Source of the DNA: Lachnospiraceae bacterium JLR.KK002 | Lineage (GTDB): Bacteria > Bacillota > Clostridia > Lachnospirales > Lachnospiraceae | Assembly (NCBI GenBank): GCA_036941025.1 | Contig: JAYMNP010000001.1 | Coordinates: forward strand, 4,071,001-4,135,000 | Length of the DNA stretch: 64,000 nt | Direction of reading: 5' to 3' | Part shown: positions 34,093 through 43,104 of the stretch, piece after piece | How positions within the stretch are numbered: the stretch's first letter is position 1 | How the letters are laid out: each line of letters begins with the position of its first letter | The notes under the pieces: generated by a model | What the model saw: the letters and a program-made list of their open reading frames with translations, nothing else | The model's database searches: none | What the model was told of the DNA's origin: nothing | Translations under genes and position numbers: made by a program

Positions 34093-35209
34093 ATGGTAGA
34101 ATTAGACCAGTTCAAAACAACTTTGAACACCTACAAAGGACCATTAGTGGAAGTGAGGGATTCACTTTAACCTGGCAAATAAAGAAAAGAAAATCCAGGA
34201 ACTGGAACGGGAAATGGAAGCCCCGGATTTTTGGGATAATACGGAGCTTTCCCAGATAAAAATGAAAGAGCTGAAAAGTCTGAAAGATGATGTGGAGACC
34301 TATGCACAGCTTTCCGGCCAGTACGAAGATATTGAGACCCTGCTGGAAATGGGCTATGAAGAGAATGATGCTTCTCTGATACCGGAAATTGAGGAGTCCC
34401 TGCAGGAGTTTGAAAGTACATTTGAAACTATCAGGATTAAGACATTGCTTTCCGGGGAATACGACGGGGAAAACGCCATTGTCTCTCTCCATGCGGGAGC
34501 GGGAGGAACGGAATCCTGTGACTGGAATTCCATGCTGTACCGGATGTATAAACGGTGGGCGGAAGACCGGGGATATGAGGTGGAAGTGCTGGATTCCCTG
34601 GACGGAGAGGAAGCGGGGATCAAATCCATTACCTTTGAGGTGCGGGGAGAAAATGCCTATGGGTACCTGAAATCCGAAAAAGGCGTGCACCGTCTGGTGC
34701 GGATTTCGCCGTTTAATGCAGCAGGCAAGAGGCAGACCTCTTTTGCTTCCTGTGATGTAATGCCGGATATTGAAAAGGATCTGGACATTGAAGTAAAAGA
34801 CGACGAACTTCGGATTGACACCTACCGCTCCAGCGGGGCCGGCGGACAGCATATCAACAAGACCTCCTCTGCCATTCGGATTACTCATCTGCCCACAGGC
34901 ATTGTGGTACAGTGTCAGAACGAGCGTTCTCAGCATATGAATAAAGATAAGGCCATGCAGATGCTGAAAGCGAAACTCTATCTGTTAAAACAGGAAGAAA
35001 ACGAGAAAAAAGCAGCGGATATCCGGGGAGAAGTAACGGAAATTGGCTGGGGAAACCAGATTCGTTCTTACGTCATGCAGCCCTATACCATGGTAAAAGA
35101 TCACCGTACCAATGCGGAAACAGGAAATGTGGACAGTGTGATGGACGGGAAGATTGATGTGTTTATCAATGCTTACCTGAAGTGGAAAAGTCTGGGAAAA
35201 ACACAGTAA
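34093..35209 (+). CDS. prfB: Peptide chain release factor 2, made by +1 programmed frameshift
   Basis: Frame 1 runs from ATG 34093 for 25 codons to TAA at 34168-34170. Skipping T34168 and continuing at 34169 in the +1 frame gives the rest of RF2, about 371 residues in all. The joined product reads ...VRDSL then NLANKEKK, matching the usual RF2 N-terminus. RF2 marks are the SPF codon-recognition tripeptide (RISPFNAAGKR) and the GGQ peptidyl-hydrolysis motif (SGAGGQHIN). It ends translation at UGA and UAA. The recoding stop is TAA, not the TGA usual in prfB. An in-frame ATG at 34214 would give only an N-terminally cut protein. Confidence 0.92.
34154..34171 (+). promoter_or_regulatory. prfB +1 frameshift site with UAA stop
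   Basis: The order is GAGGGA (internal Shine-Dalgarno-like), TCA, CTT, TAA, C, with the CTT-T slippery step and SD spacing like the classical prfB site. The first base of TAA is skipped, so the next codon is AAC. In known sites the sequence is CTT TGA C. Confidence 0.85.
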
Positions 35210-35219
35210 CGGTTGTATC

Positions 35220-35241
35220 AGGCCCGCCGCCTTGCGGGCCT
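35220..35241 (+). terminator. GC-rich hairpin after prfB
   Basis: AGGCCCGC and GCGGGCCT form a perfect 8-bp stem around CGCCTT, 10 bases after the prfB stop. No T run follows, so termination may be weak. Confidence 0.5.
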
Positions 35242-35365
35242 GCGGCTGTTTATGCACAGGGGCGCATAAGGAAACTGGCTGTTTACGCAGTATGTGCCCC
35301 GGGTACAGCAGGCAGGAGAAGAAACCTTTCCTGCCAGTCTGTGACAGAGTACAGGAGGAAGAAAA

Positions 35366-36661
35366 ATGGGAATTATCAGAGCGGCAGTGCAGTCAGTGTC
35401 CGGAGGACTGGCAGACCAGTGGCTGGAAGTATATGAACCGGGAGACATGGGAGACAGAACGGTATTTACCAGAGGCGTCAGGACCAGGAAGGGCGAAAAT
35501 GTAAAAGGAACCGATGATACGGTAAGTAACGGATCTGTAATCCATGTATATGACAATCAGTTTATGATGCTGGTGGACGGAGGGAAAATCGTAGATTATA
35601 CAGCGGAACCAGGTTACTATAAGGTAGACGATTCGTCGCTGCCTTCCCTGTTTAACGGTCAGTTAAAGGATACGGTGAAGGAATCTTTTCAACGGGTAAA
35701 ATTCGGCGGACAGACGCCCACCGTACAGAAGGTATTTTATATTAATCTGCAGGAAATCAAAGGGATAAAATTCGGCACCAGAAATCCTATTAATTATTTT
35801 GATAATTTTTACAATGCGGAGCTGTTTCTGCGGGCCCATGGGACTTATTCCATTAAAATCACAGACCCCATACGATTTTACGGGGAAGCAATTCCCAAAA
35901 ATGAGGAGCAGGTGGAAATTGAAGATATCAACGAGCAGTACCTTTCAGAATTTCTGGAAGCCATGCAGTCTGCCATCAATCAGATGTCAGCCGACGGAAT
36001 CCGTATTTCCCATGTAGCCTCCAAAGGACGGGAACTGGGAAAATATATGGCAGATACCCTGGATGAAGACTGGAACCGGATGCGCGGAATGGAAGTTCAG
36101 GCAGTGGGAATTGCCAGTGTTTCCTATGATGAAAAATCCACAGAACTGATTAATATGCGAAACGAAGGAGCCATGCTGGGCGATCCCACGGTACGGGAAG
36201 GATATCTGCAGGGGCATATGGCCCGTGGACTGGAAGCGGCAGGTTCGAATGCCAACGGAGCCATGGCCGGATTTATGGGAATGGGCGTTGGTATGCAGGC
36301 CGGAGGAAACGCCATGGGGGCGGCTTCCGCAGCCAATATGCAGCAAATGCAGATGCAGAATGCTCAGAACATGCAAAAGAGCCGGAACGGACAGCAGTTT
36401 CAGTCACAGCCTGCCCAAAATAAAGCTGGCTGGAGCTGTGAGTGCGGAGCGGTAAACAGCGGAAAGTTCTGCTCCGAGTGCGGAAAGCCTCAGCCGAAAA
36501 AGCCGGAAGAATGGACCTGCAAATGCGGCCATGTGAACCAGGGAAAATTCTGCTCCGAGTGCGGAGCGCCCAAGGCAGAACAGCCTGGCACATGGAGCTG
36601 CCAGTGCGGAGCGGTAAACAGCGGAAAGTTCTGTTCTGAGTGCGGAAAACCGGTACGGTAG
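35366..36661 (+). CDS. SPFH/YdjI-like protein with three C-terminal zinc ribbons
   Basis: 431 residues. The first ~290 residues match the YdjI (virion-core-like, SPFH-related) family: QWLEVYEPGDMG, FTRGVRTRKGEN, KVFYINLQEIKGIKFGT. A Gly/Met/Gln-rich linker (~290-350) follows, then three repeats of a zinc ribbon of the form WxCxCGxVNxGKFCSECGxP about 32 residues apart. AGGAGG precedes the start. In Bacillus subtilis ydjI sits with ydjG and ydjH in a membrane-stress locus; the next two genes here resemble those, so the three probably work together. Their biochemical role is not established. Confidence 0.82.
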   Translation: MGIIRAAVQSVSGGLADQWLEVYEPGDMGDRTVFTRGVRTRKGENVKGTDDTVSNGSVIHVYDNQFMMLVDGGKIVDYTAEPGYYKVDDSSLPSLFNGQLKDTVKESFQRVKFGGQTPTVQKVFYINLQEIKGIKFGTRNPINYFDNFYNAELFLRAHGTYSIKITDPIRFYGEAIPKNEEQVEIEDINEQYLSEFLEAMQSAINQMSADGIRISHVASKGRELGKYMADTLDEDWNRMRGMEVQAVGIASVSYDEKSTELINMRNEGAMLGDPTVREGYLQGHMARGLEAAGSNANGAMAGFMGMGVGMQAGGNAMGAASAANMQQMQMQNAQNMQKSRNGQQFQSQPAQNKAGWSCECGAVNSGKFCSECGKPQPKKPEEWTCKCGHVNQGKFCSECGAPKAEQPGTWSCQCGAVNSGKFCSECGKPVR

Positions 36662-36689
36662 AGAAACAGAAGATACAGGGAGAATACAA

Positions 36690-37742
36690 ATGTCAGTAAT
36701 CAGTTATAAATGTCCGAACTGCGACGGCGAACTGGTATTCCATCCGGGAACGCAGAAGTACAGGTGTGAATACTGTACTTCTGCGTTTTCGCAGGAAGAA
36801 TTAAATCAGATGCAGCCTGAAACAGGGAAAGAAAAGCAGAAAAATGATTCATCCGGTGGGACCGGGAGCCAGGAAGGCAGCGTTTACAGCTGTCCCAGCT
36901 GCGGGGCTCAGGTTGTGACGGATGAAACCACCGCGGCGTCATTCTGTTACTATTGTCATAATCCGGTGGTGTTGTCCGGAAGGGTATCCGGGGAATTTAT
37001 GCCCCATAAAATTATCCCTTTTGCCATTGATAAGGAACAGGCTACGGAAAAATTTCTGGAATATGTGCACAGTAAAAAATTTGTTCCGAGAGCATTTTTT
37101 AAAAAATGCCAGATGGACAAAATAACCGGTGTCTATTTTCCCTACTGGCTGGTGGATCTGGATTTGGAAGGAACATTGCAGGCGGAAGGAAAAAAGGTTC
37201 GGGAGTGGCGCGAAGATGATACAGAGTACACCGAGACAAAACTGTATTGGGTGGAACGGAGAGGGGACATCCATCTGGAGGATATCACAAGAAATGCACT
37301 GACAAAAGCAAACAATAAACTTTCTCTGGGGGTTCTGCCCTACGACGTGAGAAAAGCGCAGGACTTTCATATGGGGTATCTGTCGGGATTTCTGGCAGAA
37401 AAGCGTGATATAGAGCAGAGAGATCTGGAAATAAGCGTGAGGAAGGAGGCCGAAGAATATGGAGGGAAAATGCTTCGTGATACGGTTCACGGATACGATT
37501 CTCTGTCTGTAAAAAAAATAAATCTGGACTGTCGGCGGCAGAACTGGGAATATGTGTTCCTTCCCGTCTGGACAGTCACCTATGAAGGCAGAGACGGAAA
37601 GGTTTACTATTATTCCATGAACGGACAGAATGGAAAAGTATGCGGAGAACTCCCTGTTGACTATAAAAAAGTGTTTCTGTTCAGCGGCATGATTGCCCTG
37701 ATTGTATTTCTGCTTGGACTGGCAGGAGGGTATTTCTTATGA
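36690..37742 (+). CDS. YdjG-like protein: N-terminal zinc ribbons and C-terminal membrane anchor
   Basis: 350 residues. Two zinc ribbons: CPNC...CEYC at about residues 8-30 and CPSC...CYYC at about 67-90. A soluble middle domain (KIIPFAIDKEQA, VYFPYWLVDLDLEG, FLPVWTVTYEGRDGKVYYYSMNGQNGKV) precedes one C-terminal membrane helix (~328-349). This layout matches Bacillus YdjG-type proteins. It lies 28 bases after the SPFH gene and overlaps the next gene by 4 bases, so all three are in one operon. Confidence 0.78.
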   Translation: MSVISYKCPNCDGELVFHPGTQKYRCEYCTSAFSQEELNQMQPETGKEKQKNDSSGGTGSQEGSVYSCPSCGAQVVTDETTAASFCYYCHNPVVLSGRVSGEFMPHKIIPFAIDKEQATEKFLEYVHSKKFVPRAFFKKCQMDKITGVYFPYWLVDLDLEGTLQAEGKKVREWREDDTEYTETKLYWVERRGDIHLEDITRNALTKANNKLSLGVLPYDVRKAQDFHMGYLSGFLAEKRDIEQRDLEISVRKEAEEYGGKMLRDTVHGYDSLSVKKINLDCRRQNWEYVFLPVWTVTYEGRDGKVYYYSMNGQNGKVCGELPVDYKKVFLFSGMIALIVFLLGLAGGYFL

Positions 37743-38194
37743 ATCAATACAGCTTATGTCCCGGTCAGAAGACGGGAAGAACAGGATATTTTAAGAGGAG
37801 GCACGGAAAAATACAGATACTGTCATGGATGTGTCTGGTACTCTGTCTGATGCTGCCTGTAAAAGTGCAGGCAACGGAGCCGGCAGTCACGGACCAGGCG
37901 GGAATTCTGACGGAAGAAGAGGTAGAGGCATATGAATCAGGACCTCAGGAAGATACCGGGAGAGCGGCAGATGGACAGGGGGATCAACGGAGCATTACAG
38001 ACACAGAGCTGAAGATTGCAGCAGTGGCGGCGCTGATAGCCGGAGGCATTACCGCATGTAATATTATAATAAAATACCGGCTGCGATTTGGGGGTTACCG
38101 GTATCCCGTGGAAAAGAACGGCAGTTTAAAACTCCGTATCCGGGAGGATAGGCTGGTGAACCAGTTTGTCAGGAAACGGGATATATCCAAATGA
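37739..38194 (+). CDS. YdjH-like protein that seems to lack its TPM domain core
   Basis: 151 residues. A hydrophobic signal-like segment (~27-42) ends in VQATEPAVTDQAGILTEEEVE, the standard start of a TPM (YgcG/YdjH) domain, but only ~25 residues later the sequence jumps to ITDTELKIAAVAALIAGGITA, the membrane helix that in the family follows the TPM domain, and then to the usual basic tail (EKNGSLKLRIRED...FVRKRDISK). Most of the ~110-residue TPM domain is therefore missing, in frame. The protein may be a decayed or minimal version. Start overlaps the preceding gene. Confidence 0.6.
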   Translation: MNQYSLCPGQKTGRTGYFKRRHGKIQILSWMCLVLCLMLPVKVQATEPAVTDQAGILTEEEVEAYESGPQEDTGRAADGQGDQRSITDTELKIAAVAALIAGGITACNIIIKYRLRFGGYRYPVEKNGSLKLRIREDRLVNQFVRKRDISK

Positions 38195-38225
38195 AATTCC
38201 GGCAGCAGGAAATTTTAAAAACCGG

Positions 38226-38254
38226 TTGCATTCCCAAAACAAATGTGCTAATAT
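38226..38254 (+). promoter_or_regulatory. Promoter of the ACT-protein/hom operon
   Basis: TTGCAT at 38226-38231, 17-base spacer, TAATAT at 38249-38254. The leader to 38353 shows no T-box specifier/antiterminator signature that I can identify. Confidence 0.5.
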
Positions 38255-38352
38255 CTTTCCTGTAAAAACAAATGTATTTCACAGAAATACAGACAACGGT
38301 GCGGCAGAGAGATTTTCTGAACTGCTGCATGTGGAGAAGGCCGGAGGGCACC

Positions 38353-38796
38353 ATGGAGGAAAAGACGAAATATTTTGTGTTAAAGAAAAAGGCGGTTCCG
38401 GAAGTGCTTCTGAAAGTGGTGGAGGCAAAGCGTCTGCTGGAATCGGACCGGGCGGAATCCGTGCAGGAGGCCACAGAACTTGTGGGAATCAGCCGCAGTT
38501 CTTTTTACAAATACAAAGATGATATTTTTCCCTTTCATGACAACGCAAAAGGGAAAACCATCACAATGGTCATTCAGATGGATGATGAGCCGGGACTGCT
38601 CTCCCTGGTTCTTGGGATTGTGGCAGATTTCCATGCCAATATCCTGACCATTCATCAGAGTATTCCGGTAAATGGAGTGGCGTCTCTGACTTTAAGTGTG
38701 GACGTGCTCCCGGATACGAAAAATGTGTCCCAGATGATAGAAAATATTGAGCAGCAAAACGGGGTTCACTATGTAAAAATACTGGCAAGAGAGTGA
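38353..38796 (+). CDS. pheB: ACT-domain protein, PheB/UPF0735 family
   Basis: 147 residues from ATG 38353 (GGAGG 5 bases upstream). An N-terminal helix-turn-helix-like half (LVGISRSSFYKYKDDIFPF) is followed by an ACT domain (~70-147; TITMVIQMDDEPGLLSLVLGIVADFHANILTIHQS), a small-molecule (amino acid) sensor fold. In Clostridia this gene is regularly placed next to homoserine dehydrogenase, as here (hom follows after ~60 bases), suggesting a regulatory role in aspartate-family or aromatic amino acid supply. The exact function is not settled. Confidence 0.85.
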   Translation: MEEKTKYFVLKKKAVPEVLLKVVEAKRLLESDRAESVQEATELVGISRSSFYKYKDDIFPFHDNAKGKTITMVIQMDDEPGLLSLVLGIVADFHANILTIHQSIPVNGVASLTLSVDVLPDTKNVSQMIENIEQQNGVHYVKILARE

Positions 38797-38859
38797 AGGA
38801 TGGGACAGTGAGAGTCTCAGAACTGTTGCGGATTATGAATATGCAGAATGGAGGAAACT

Positions 38860-40062
38860 ATGATAAAGATTGCAATTTTAGGATACGGAACCATAGGCTC
38901 CGGGGTGGTGGAGGTGCTTAACACCAACCGGGAAAGCATTGCAAAACGTGCAGGAGATGAAATTGAGGTAAAATATATTCTGGATTTGCGGGATTTTCCG
39001 GGAGATCCCATGGAGAGAAAAGTAGTACATGACTATGATATCATTGCAAAAGACCCGGAAATCCAGGTAGTAGTGGAAGCCATGGGCGGCGTGGAACCGG
39101 CTTACACCTTTGTAAAGCAGGCTCTTCTGGCAGGAAAAAGCGTTACCACTTCCAATAAGGCGCTGGTGGCAAAACACGGAGCGGAACTGATTTCCATTGC
39201 CAGAGAACAGAGTATCAATTTTCTGTTTGAGGCAAGCGTGGGCGGCGGAATACCCATTATACGTCCTCTGAATTCTTCTCTGACTGCAGATGAAATTGAG
39301 GAAATCACCGGAATTTTAAACGGAACCACCAATTACATGCTGAGCAAGATGACCTTTGAAGGACTGGAATTTGACGATGTGTTAAAAGACGCCCAGTCCA
39401 GAGGCTATGCGGAAGCAGACCCCACTGCCGATATCGAAGGCTATGACGCCTGCCGGAAAATTGCAATTCTGACTTCTCTGGTATGCGGGCAGCAGGTGGA
39501 TTTTGAGGAAATATATACGGAAGGAATTACAAAAATTACAGCAGCAGATATCCGTTATGCAAAAGCCATGGGCCGGGTAATCAAACTTCTGGCCACCAGC
39601 AGGAAAACAGAAGAAGGATACTGCGCCATGGTTGCGCCTTTTCTGTTGTCCCAGGAACACCCCCTCTACAATGTAAATGATGTGTTCAATGCAATTTTTG
39701 TCCATGGTAACGTGCTGGGAGACGCCATGTTCTATGGAAGCGGCGCAGGAAAACTTCCTACCGCCAGCGCGGTGGTTGCCGATATTGTGGATATTGCAAA
39801 GCATCTCCACAAGAATATCCTGATTTCCTGGAGTTCCCGGAAAATGGAGCTGGTGGACAGCAGGAAAGCCAAAAGCTGCTTTTTTGTGAGAAGCAGCGAC
39901 AGTGAAGCAGAGATTCGAAATCTGTTCGGTGATGTGGAATTTGTGAAGGCAGAAGGCATATCCGGTGAGACAGGATTTCTGACAGAACAGATGACAGAAG
40001 AAGAATATGAGCAGAAAGCTGCGGGATTGAAGCACATTTTGCAGAGAATCCGCGTAGTGTAA
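38860..40062 (+). CDS. hom: Homoserine dehydrogenase
   Basis: 400 residues from ATG 38860 after GGAGGAA (an ATG 12 bases earlier is less likely). Rossmann start KIAILGYGTIGSGVVEVL, then TSNKALVAKHG, FEASVGGGIPII, NGTTNYMLSKM and the catalytic-region YAEADPTADIEGYDA. It reduces aspartate semialdehyde to homoserine with NAD(P)H, on the way to threonine and methionine. The final ~70 residues form an ACT-like end (CFFVRSSDSE...), so feedback control is likely. Operon order is pheB-hom-apgM-lysC. Confidence 0.95.
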   Translation: MIKIAILGYGTIGSGVVEVLNTNRESIAKRAGDEIEVKYILDLRDFPGDPMERKVVHDYDIIAKDPEIQVVVEAMGGVEPAYTFVKQALLAGKSVTTSNKALVAKHGAELISIAREQSINFLFEASVGGGIPIIRPLNSSLTADEIEEITGILNGTTNYMLSKMTFEGLEFDDVLKDAQSRGYAEADPTADIEGYDACRKIAILTSLVCGQQVDFEEIYTEGITKITAADIRYAKAMGRVIKLLATSRKTEEGYCAMVAPFLLSQEHPLYNVNDVFNAIFVHGNVLGDAMFYGSGAGKLPTASAVVADIVDIAKHLHKNILISWSSRKMELVDSRKAKSCFFVRSSDSEAEIRNLFGDVEFVKAEGISGETGFLTEQMTEEEYEQKAAGLKHILQRIRVV

Positions 40063-40085
40063 AGCAGAGACAGAAAGGATTCATT

Positions 40086-41291
40086 ATGAAATATGTGATT
40101 GTGCTGGGGGATGGAATGGCAGACCTCCCAATCGAAGAACTTCAGGGCATGACGCCCCTTCAATATGCCAAAACACCCTGTATGGACTGCCTTGCGGCAG
40201 CAGGAGAAATCGGAACTGTCCATACCATACCGGACGGAATGGCTCCCGGCAGCGATACGGCCAACCTGTCTGTGCTGGGATACGACCCGAAAATCTATTA
40301 TTCGGGACGTTCTCCTCTGGAGGCTTTGAGTATCGGCGTGGACATGAAGCCCACGGACGTGTCCCTGCGCTGCAATCTGGTGACCCTGACCGAGGAAGAA
40401 GAACATTTTGAAGACAAAAAGATTCTGGACCACAGCTCCGGGGAGATTTCCACGGAGGACGCAGCTATTTTGCTGGAAGCGGTCAGAAAAGAACTGGAAA
40501 CAGAGACATATCAGTTTTATGCGGGAACCAGTTACCGCCATCTGCTCATCTGGCAGCAGGGCCAGGTGATGGAACTGACTCAGCCCCATGATGTACTGGG
40601 CCAGACCATTGGACAGTACCTGCCTCAGGATGAAATGCTGCGGAACATGATGAAGAAAAGCTATGATATTCTGGTGAACCATCCCATCAACCTGGAGCGG
40701 AAGAAACAGGGGCTGAATCCGGCGAATTCCTGCTGGTTCTGGGGCGCCGGCACAAGGCCTTCCCTCTCGTCTTTCGAAGAGAAAACAGGGCTTAAGGGCG
40801 CTATGGTGTCAGCAGTGGATTTGCTGAAGGGAATTGCAGCGGGAGCCTCCATGAAGATAATTCAGGTGGAAGGGGCTAACGGCGGCCTTCACACCAATTA
40901 CCGGGGAAAAGCCCAGGCTGCTGTGGATGTGCTGACAAAAGACAATTATGATTTTGTATATGTGCACGTGGAAGCACCGGATGAAATGGGCCATCAGGGC
41001 AGTGTGGAAAAAAAGATACAGGCCATTCAGTATCTGGATGAACAGGTGATTGCTCCCATAAAAGAAGGGCTGGAGCAGGCAGGGAAAGAATTCCGGCTGC
41101 TGATTCTTCCGGACCATCCCACCCCCATCCGCATCCGTACCCATACCGGCGACGACGTGCCCTATCTGTTGTATGACAGTACCGCGCCTCAGAAAAATAC
41201 CTGGAAATATAACGAAAAAGAGGCGGCAGAAAGCGGCCATCATGTTTCCAGAGGATGCGAAATGACAGATTATCTGATTTCCGGAAAATGA
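40086..41291 (+). CDS. ApgM-type cofactor-independent phosphoglycerate mutase homologue, possible alternative homoserine kinase
   Basis: 401 residues of the alkaline-phosphatase-like superfamily, archaeal-type iPGM branch: YVIVLGDGMADLP with the metal-binding Asp, PGSDTANLSVLGYDP with the phospho-acceptor Ser, and ILPDHPTPIRIRTHTGDDVP late in the protein. Homology alone says phosphoglycerate mutase. Position between hom and aspartokinase, with no thrB visible, fits the long-standing comparative-genomics proposal that these proteins replace homoserine kinase. The reaction in this organism is therefore uncertain. Confidence 0.85.
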   Translation: MKYVIVLGDGMADLPIEELQGMTPLQYAKTPCMDCLAAAGEIGTVHTIPDGMAPGSDTANLSVLGYDPKIYYSGRSPLEALSIGVDMKPTDVSLRCNLVTLTEEEEHFEDKKILDHSSGEISTEDAAILLEAVRKELETETYQFYAGTSYRHLLIWQQGQVMELTQPHDVLGQTIGQYLPQDEMLRNMMKKSYDILVNHPINLERKKQGLNPANSCWFWGAGTRPSLSSFEEKTGLKGAMVSAVDLLKGIAAGASMKIIQVEGANGGLHTNYRGKAQAAVDVLTKDNYDFVYVHVEAPDEMGHQGSVEKKIQAIQYLDEQVIAPIKEGLEQAGKEFRLLILPDHPTPIRIRTHTGDDVPYLLYDSTAPQKNTWKYNEKEAAESGHHVSRGCEMTDYLISGK

Positions 41292-41315
41292 TGAAAAAAG
41301 TTTCAGGAGAACCCT

Positions 41316-42521
41316 ATGTTAATAGTAAAAAAATTCGGAGGAAGCTCCGTAGCAGATAAAGAACGGATTTATCATGTGGCCCGGCGCTGCATGGAAGATT
41401 ATCAGAAGGGAAATGACGTGGTGGTGGTACTGTCTGCCATGGGAAAGACTACGGACCGCCTGCTGGAGATGGCCAGGGATATCAATCCCAATCCATCCCG
41501 GCGGGAACTTGATATGCTTCTGACAACAGGAGAGCAGACGTCCGCTGCCCTGATGGCCATGGCCATGGGAGCCCTTGGCGCGCCCTCTGTTTCTCTGAAC
41601 GCCTTTCAGGTGGGAATGCATACATCTTCCAGATATGGAAATGCCCGTTTTAAGAAAATAGATACCCGGCGTATCCGCCACGAACTGGAAAACCGGAAAA
41701 TTGTGATTGTCACAGGCTTCCAGGGAGTGAATAAATACGAGGATGTTACCACGCTGGGCCGGGGTGGTTCCGATACTACCGCAGTGGCCCTGGCGGCGGT
41801 GCTTCACGCGGACGCCTGTGAAATCTATACGGATGTGGAAGGGGTATATACTGCTGACCCGCGGATTGTGCCCAGTGCCAGAAAAATTCCGGAAATTACC
41901 TATGATGAAATGCTGGAGCTGGCAACGCTGGGGGCCAAAGTGCTCCACAACCGTTCCGTGGAAATGGCAAAAAAATATGGTGTACAGCTGGTGGTTCGTT
42001 CCAGTCTGAATAATGCCGAGGGAACCATTGTAAAGGAGGAGACAGACATGGAAAGTATGCTTGTCAGCGGAGTTGCGGTAGATAAAAATACAGCCAGAAT
42101 CGCAGTTTTCGGAGTAAAGGACGTGCCGGGAATTGCCTTTAAAATATTTGATTTGCTGGCCAGACATAATATCAATGTAGATATTATTCTGCAGTCCATC
42201 GGACGGGAAGGCACGAAAGATATTTCTTTTACGGTGGCCAGGGACGACGCTGCCGAAACCGTTGCCATACTGGAAGAACATAAGAACCGGATAACCGCCA
42301 GGGAAATCAGAGTAAATGACACCGTAGCAAAGGTATCCATTGTGGGAGCCGGTATGCAGTCCAATCCCGGCGTGGCCTCCCGGATGTTTGAGGCCCTCTA
42401 CAATGCCGGCATTAATATCCGCATGATTGCCACATCAGAAATCCGCATAACGGTGCTGATTAATGAAGAAGATGTGGATAAGGCCATGCGGGCGGTGCAT
42501 GACCAGTTTATTGAGGAGTAA
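41316..42521 (+). CDS. lysC: Aspartokinase
   Basis: 401 residues. Kinase domain with IVKKFGGSSVADKERI, TTGEQTSAALMA, TLGRGGSDTTAVALAAVL and YTDVEGVYTADPR, then two ACT domains (~265-400; KDVPGIAFKIFDLLARHNINVDII and VGAGMQSNPGVASRMFEALYNAGINIRMI), the usual feedback sites for lysine/threonine. It phosphorylates aspartate, the first step to lysine, methionine and threonine. CAGGAG ribosome-binding site; last gene of the operon. The next gene is convergent on the minus strand. Confidence 0.96.
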   Translation: MLIVKKFGGSSVADKERIYHVARRCMEDYQKGNDVVVVLSAMGKTTDRLLEMARDINPNPSRRELDMLLTTGEQTSAALMAMAMGALGAPSVSLNAFQVGMHTSSRYGNARFKKIDTRRIRHELENRKIVIVTGFQGVNKYEDVTTLGRGGSDTTAVALAAVLHADACEIYTDVEGVYTADPRIVPSARKIPEITYDEMLELATLGAKVLHNRSVEMAKKYGVQLVVRSSLNNAEGTIVKEETDMESMLVSGVAVDKNTARIAVFGVKDVPGIAFKIFDLLARHNINVDIILQSIGREGTKDISFTVARDDAAETVAILEEHKNRITAREIRVNDTVAKVSIVGAGMQSNPGVASRMFEALYNAGINIRMIATSEIRITVLINEEDVDKAMRAVHDQFIEE

Positions 42522-42528
42522 TCTGCTG

Positions 42529-42969
42529 TTACAGATGAAAATCTTTTAATAAGTCCACGTGAAACAGCAGTAACAGCAGATTTTTGACGATAAAGTTTGC
42601 AATTACAATGACGAGGGCAGCCCACACGTATCCGTCCCGATATTTCATACCGATATTCAGCCGGCGTCCCGAAACCCGTGCAATGGTCTGACTGATTAAA
42701 AACCAGCCGCCCACAACAGCAGTGTAAAGAACCAGAGGATGACAGATAAAAGAGGTGAGAAATTCACCTCGCAGAAGGCTGATGACAGCTCTGGTTCCGC
42801 CGCAGCCGGGACAGTAGATTCCCAGCGTGCTTTTCACCAGACATGGTACCAGCAGGCTGGTAAAAAGGCCGGGGAACAGCCGGTAAAACATCCACAGCAA
42901 ACACGATATGGCAAGTAATGCCCAGCCCGTATAAAACAGGGCAGTTTCTTCTTTTTCCCGTTGTCTCAT
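42529..42969 (-). CDS. DUF2752 membrane protein
   Basis: 146 residues with three or four hydrophobic helices and the family hallmark GIYCPGCGGTRAV between helices one and two. DUF2752 proteins are small integral membrane proteins of unknown function. The ribosome-binding site before 42969 is weak. It ends 7 bases from the end of lysC on the opposite strand, with no clear terminator hairpin between them. Confidence 0.75.
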   Translation of the reverse strand: MRQREKEETALFYTGWALLAISCLLWMFYRLFPGLFTSLLVPCLVKSTLGIYCPGCGGTRAVISLLRGEFLTSFICHPLVLYTAVVGGWFLISQTIARVSGRRLNIGMKYRDGYVWAALVIVIANFIVKNLLLLLFHVDLLKDFHL

Positions 42970-43074
42970 AAATATTATCCTTATAAATCATGTATTGTAT
43001 GTTTCTTATAAAGCCTGCGACAGTTCAGACAGCGCCTTTGTTATGAAACCTTAGTATAATCTCTTTTTTCCCGT

Positions 43075-43103
43075 TTGTCAAAAAGTAAAGAGTATGGTAT
43101 AAT
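43075..43103 (+). promoter_or_regulatory. Near-consensus sigma-A promoter driving the repeat array
   Basis: TTGTCA at 43075-43080, 17-base spacer, TATAAT at 43098-43103. Transcription should start around 43109-43111, inside the first repeat unit. The ~105-base stretch between it and the DUF2752 start holds no gene. Confidence 0.8.
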
Positions 43104-43104
43104 A

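Noticed and set aside
38195..38352. T-box or other amino-acid riboswitch before the ACT-protein/hom operon
   Set aside because: No T-box consensus sequence and no terminator/antiterminator pair could be found.
41319..42281. 320-codon minus-strand frame
   Set aside because: Antisense shadow of the aspartokinase gene with no ribosome-binding site or recognisable domain.
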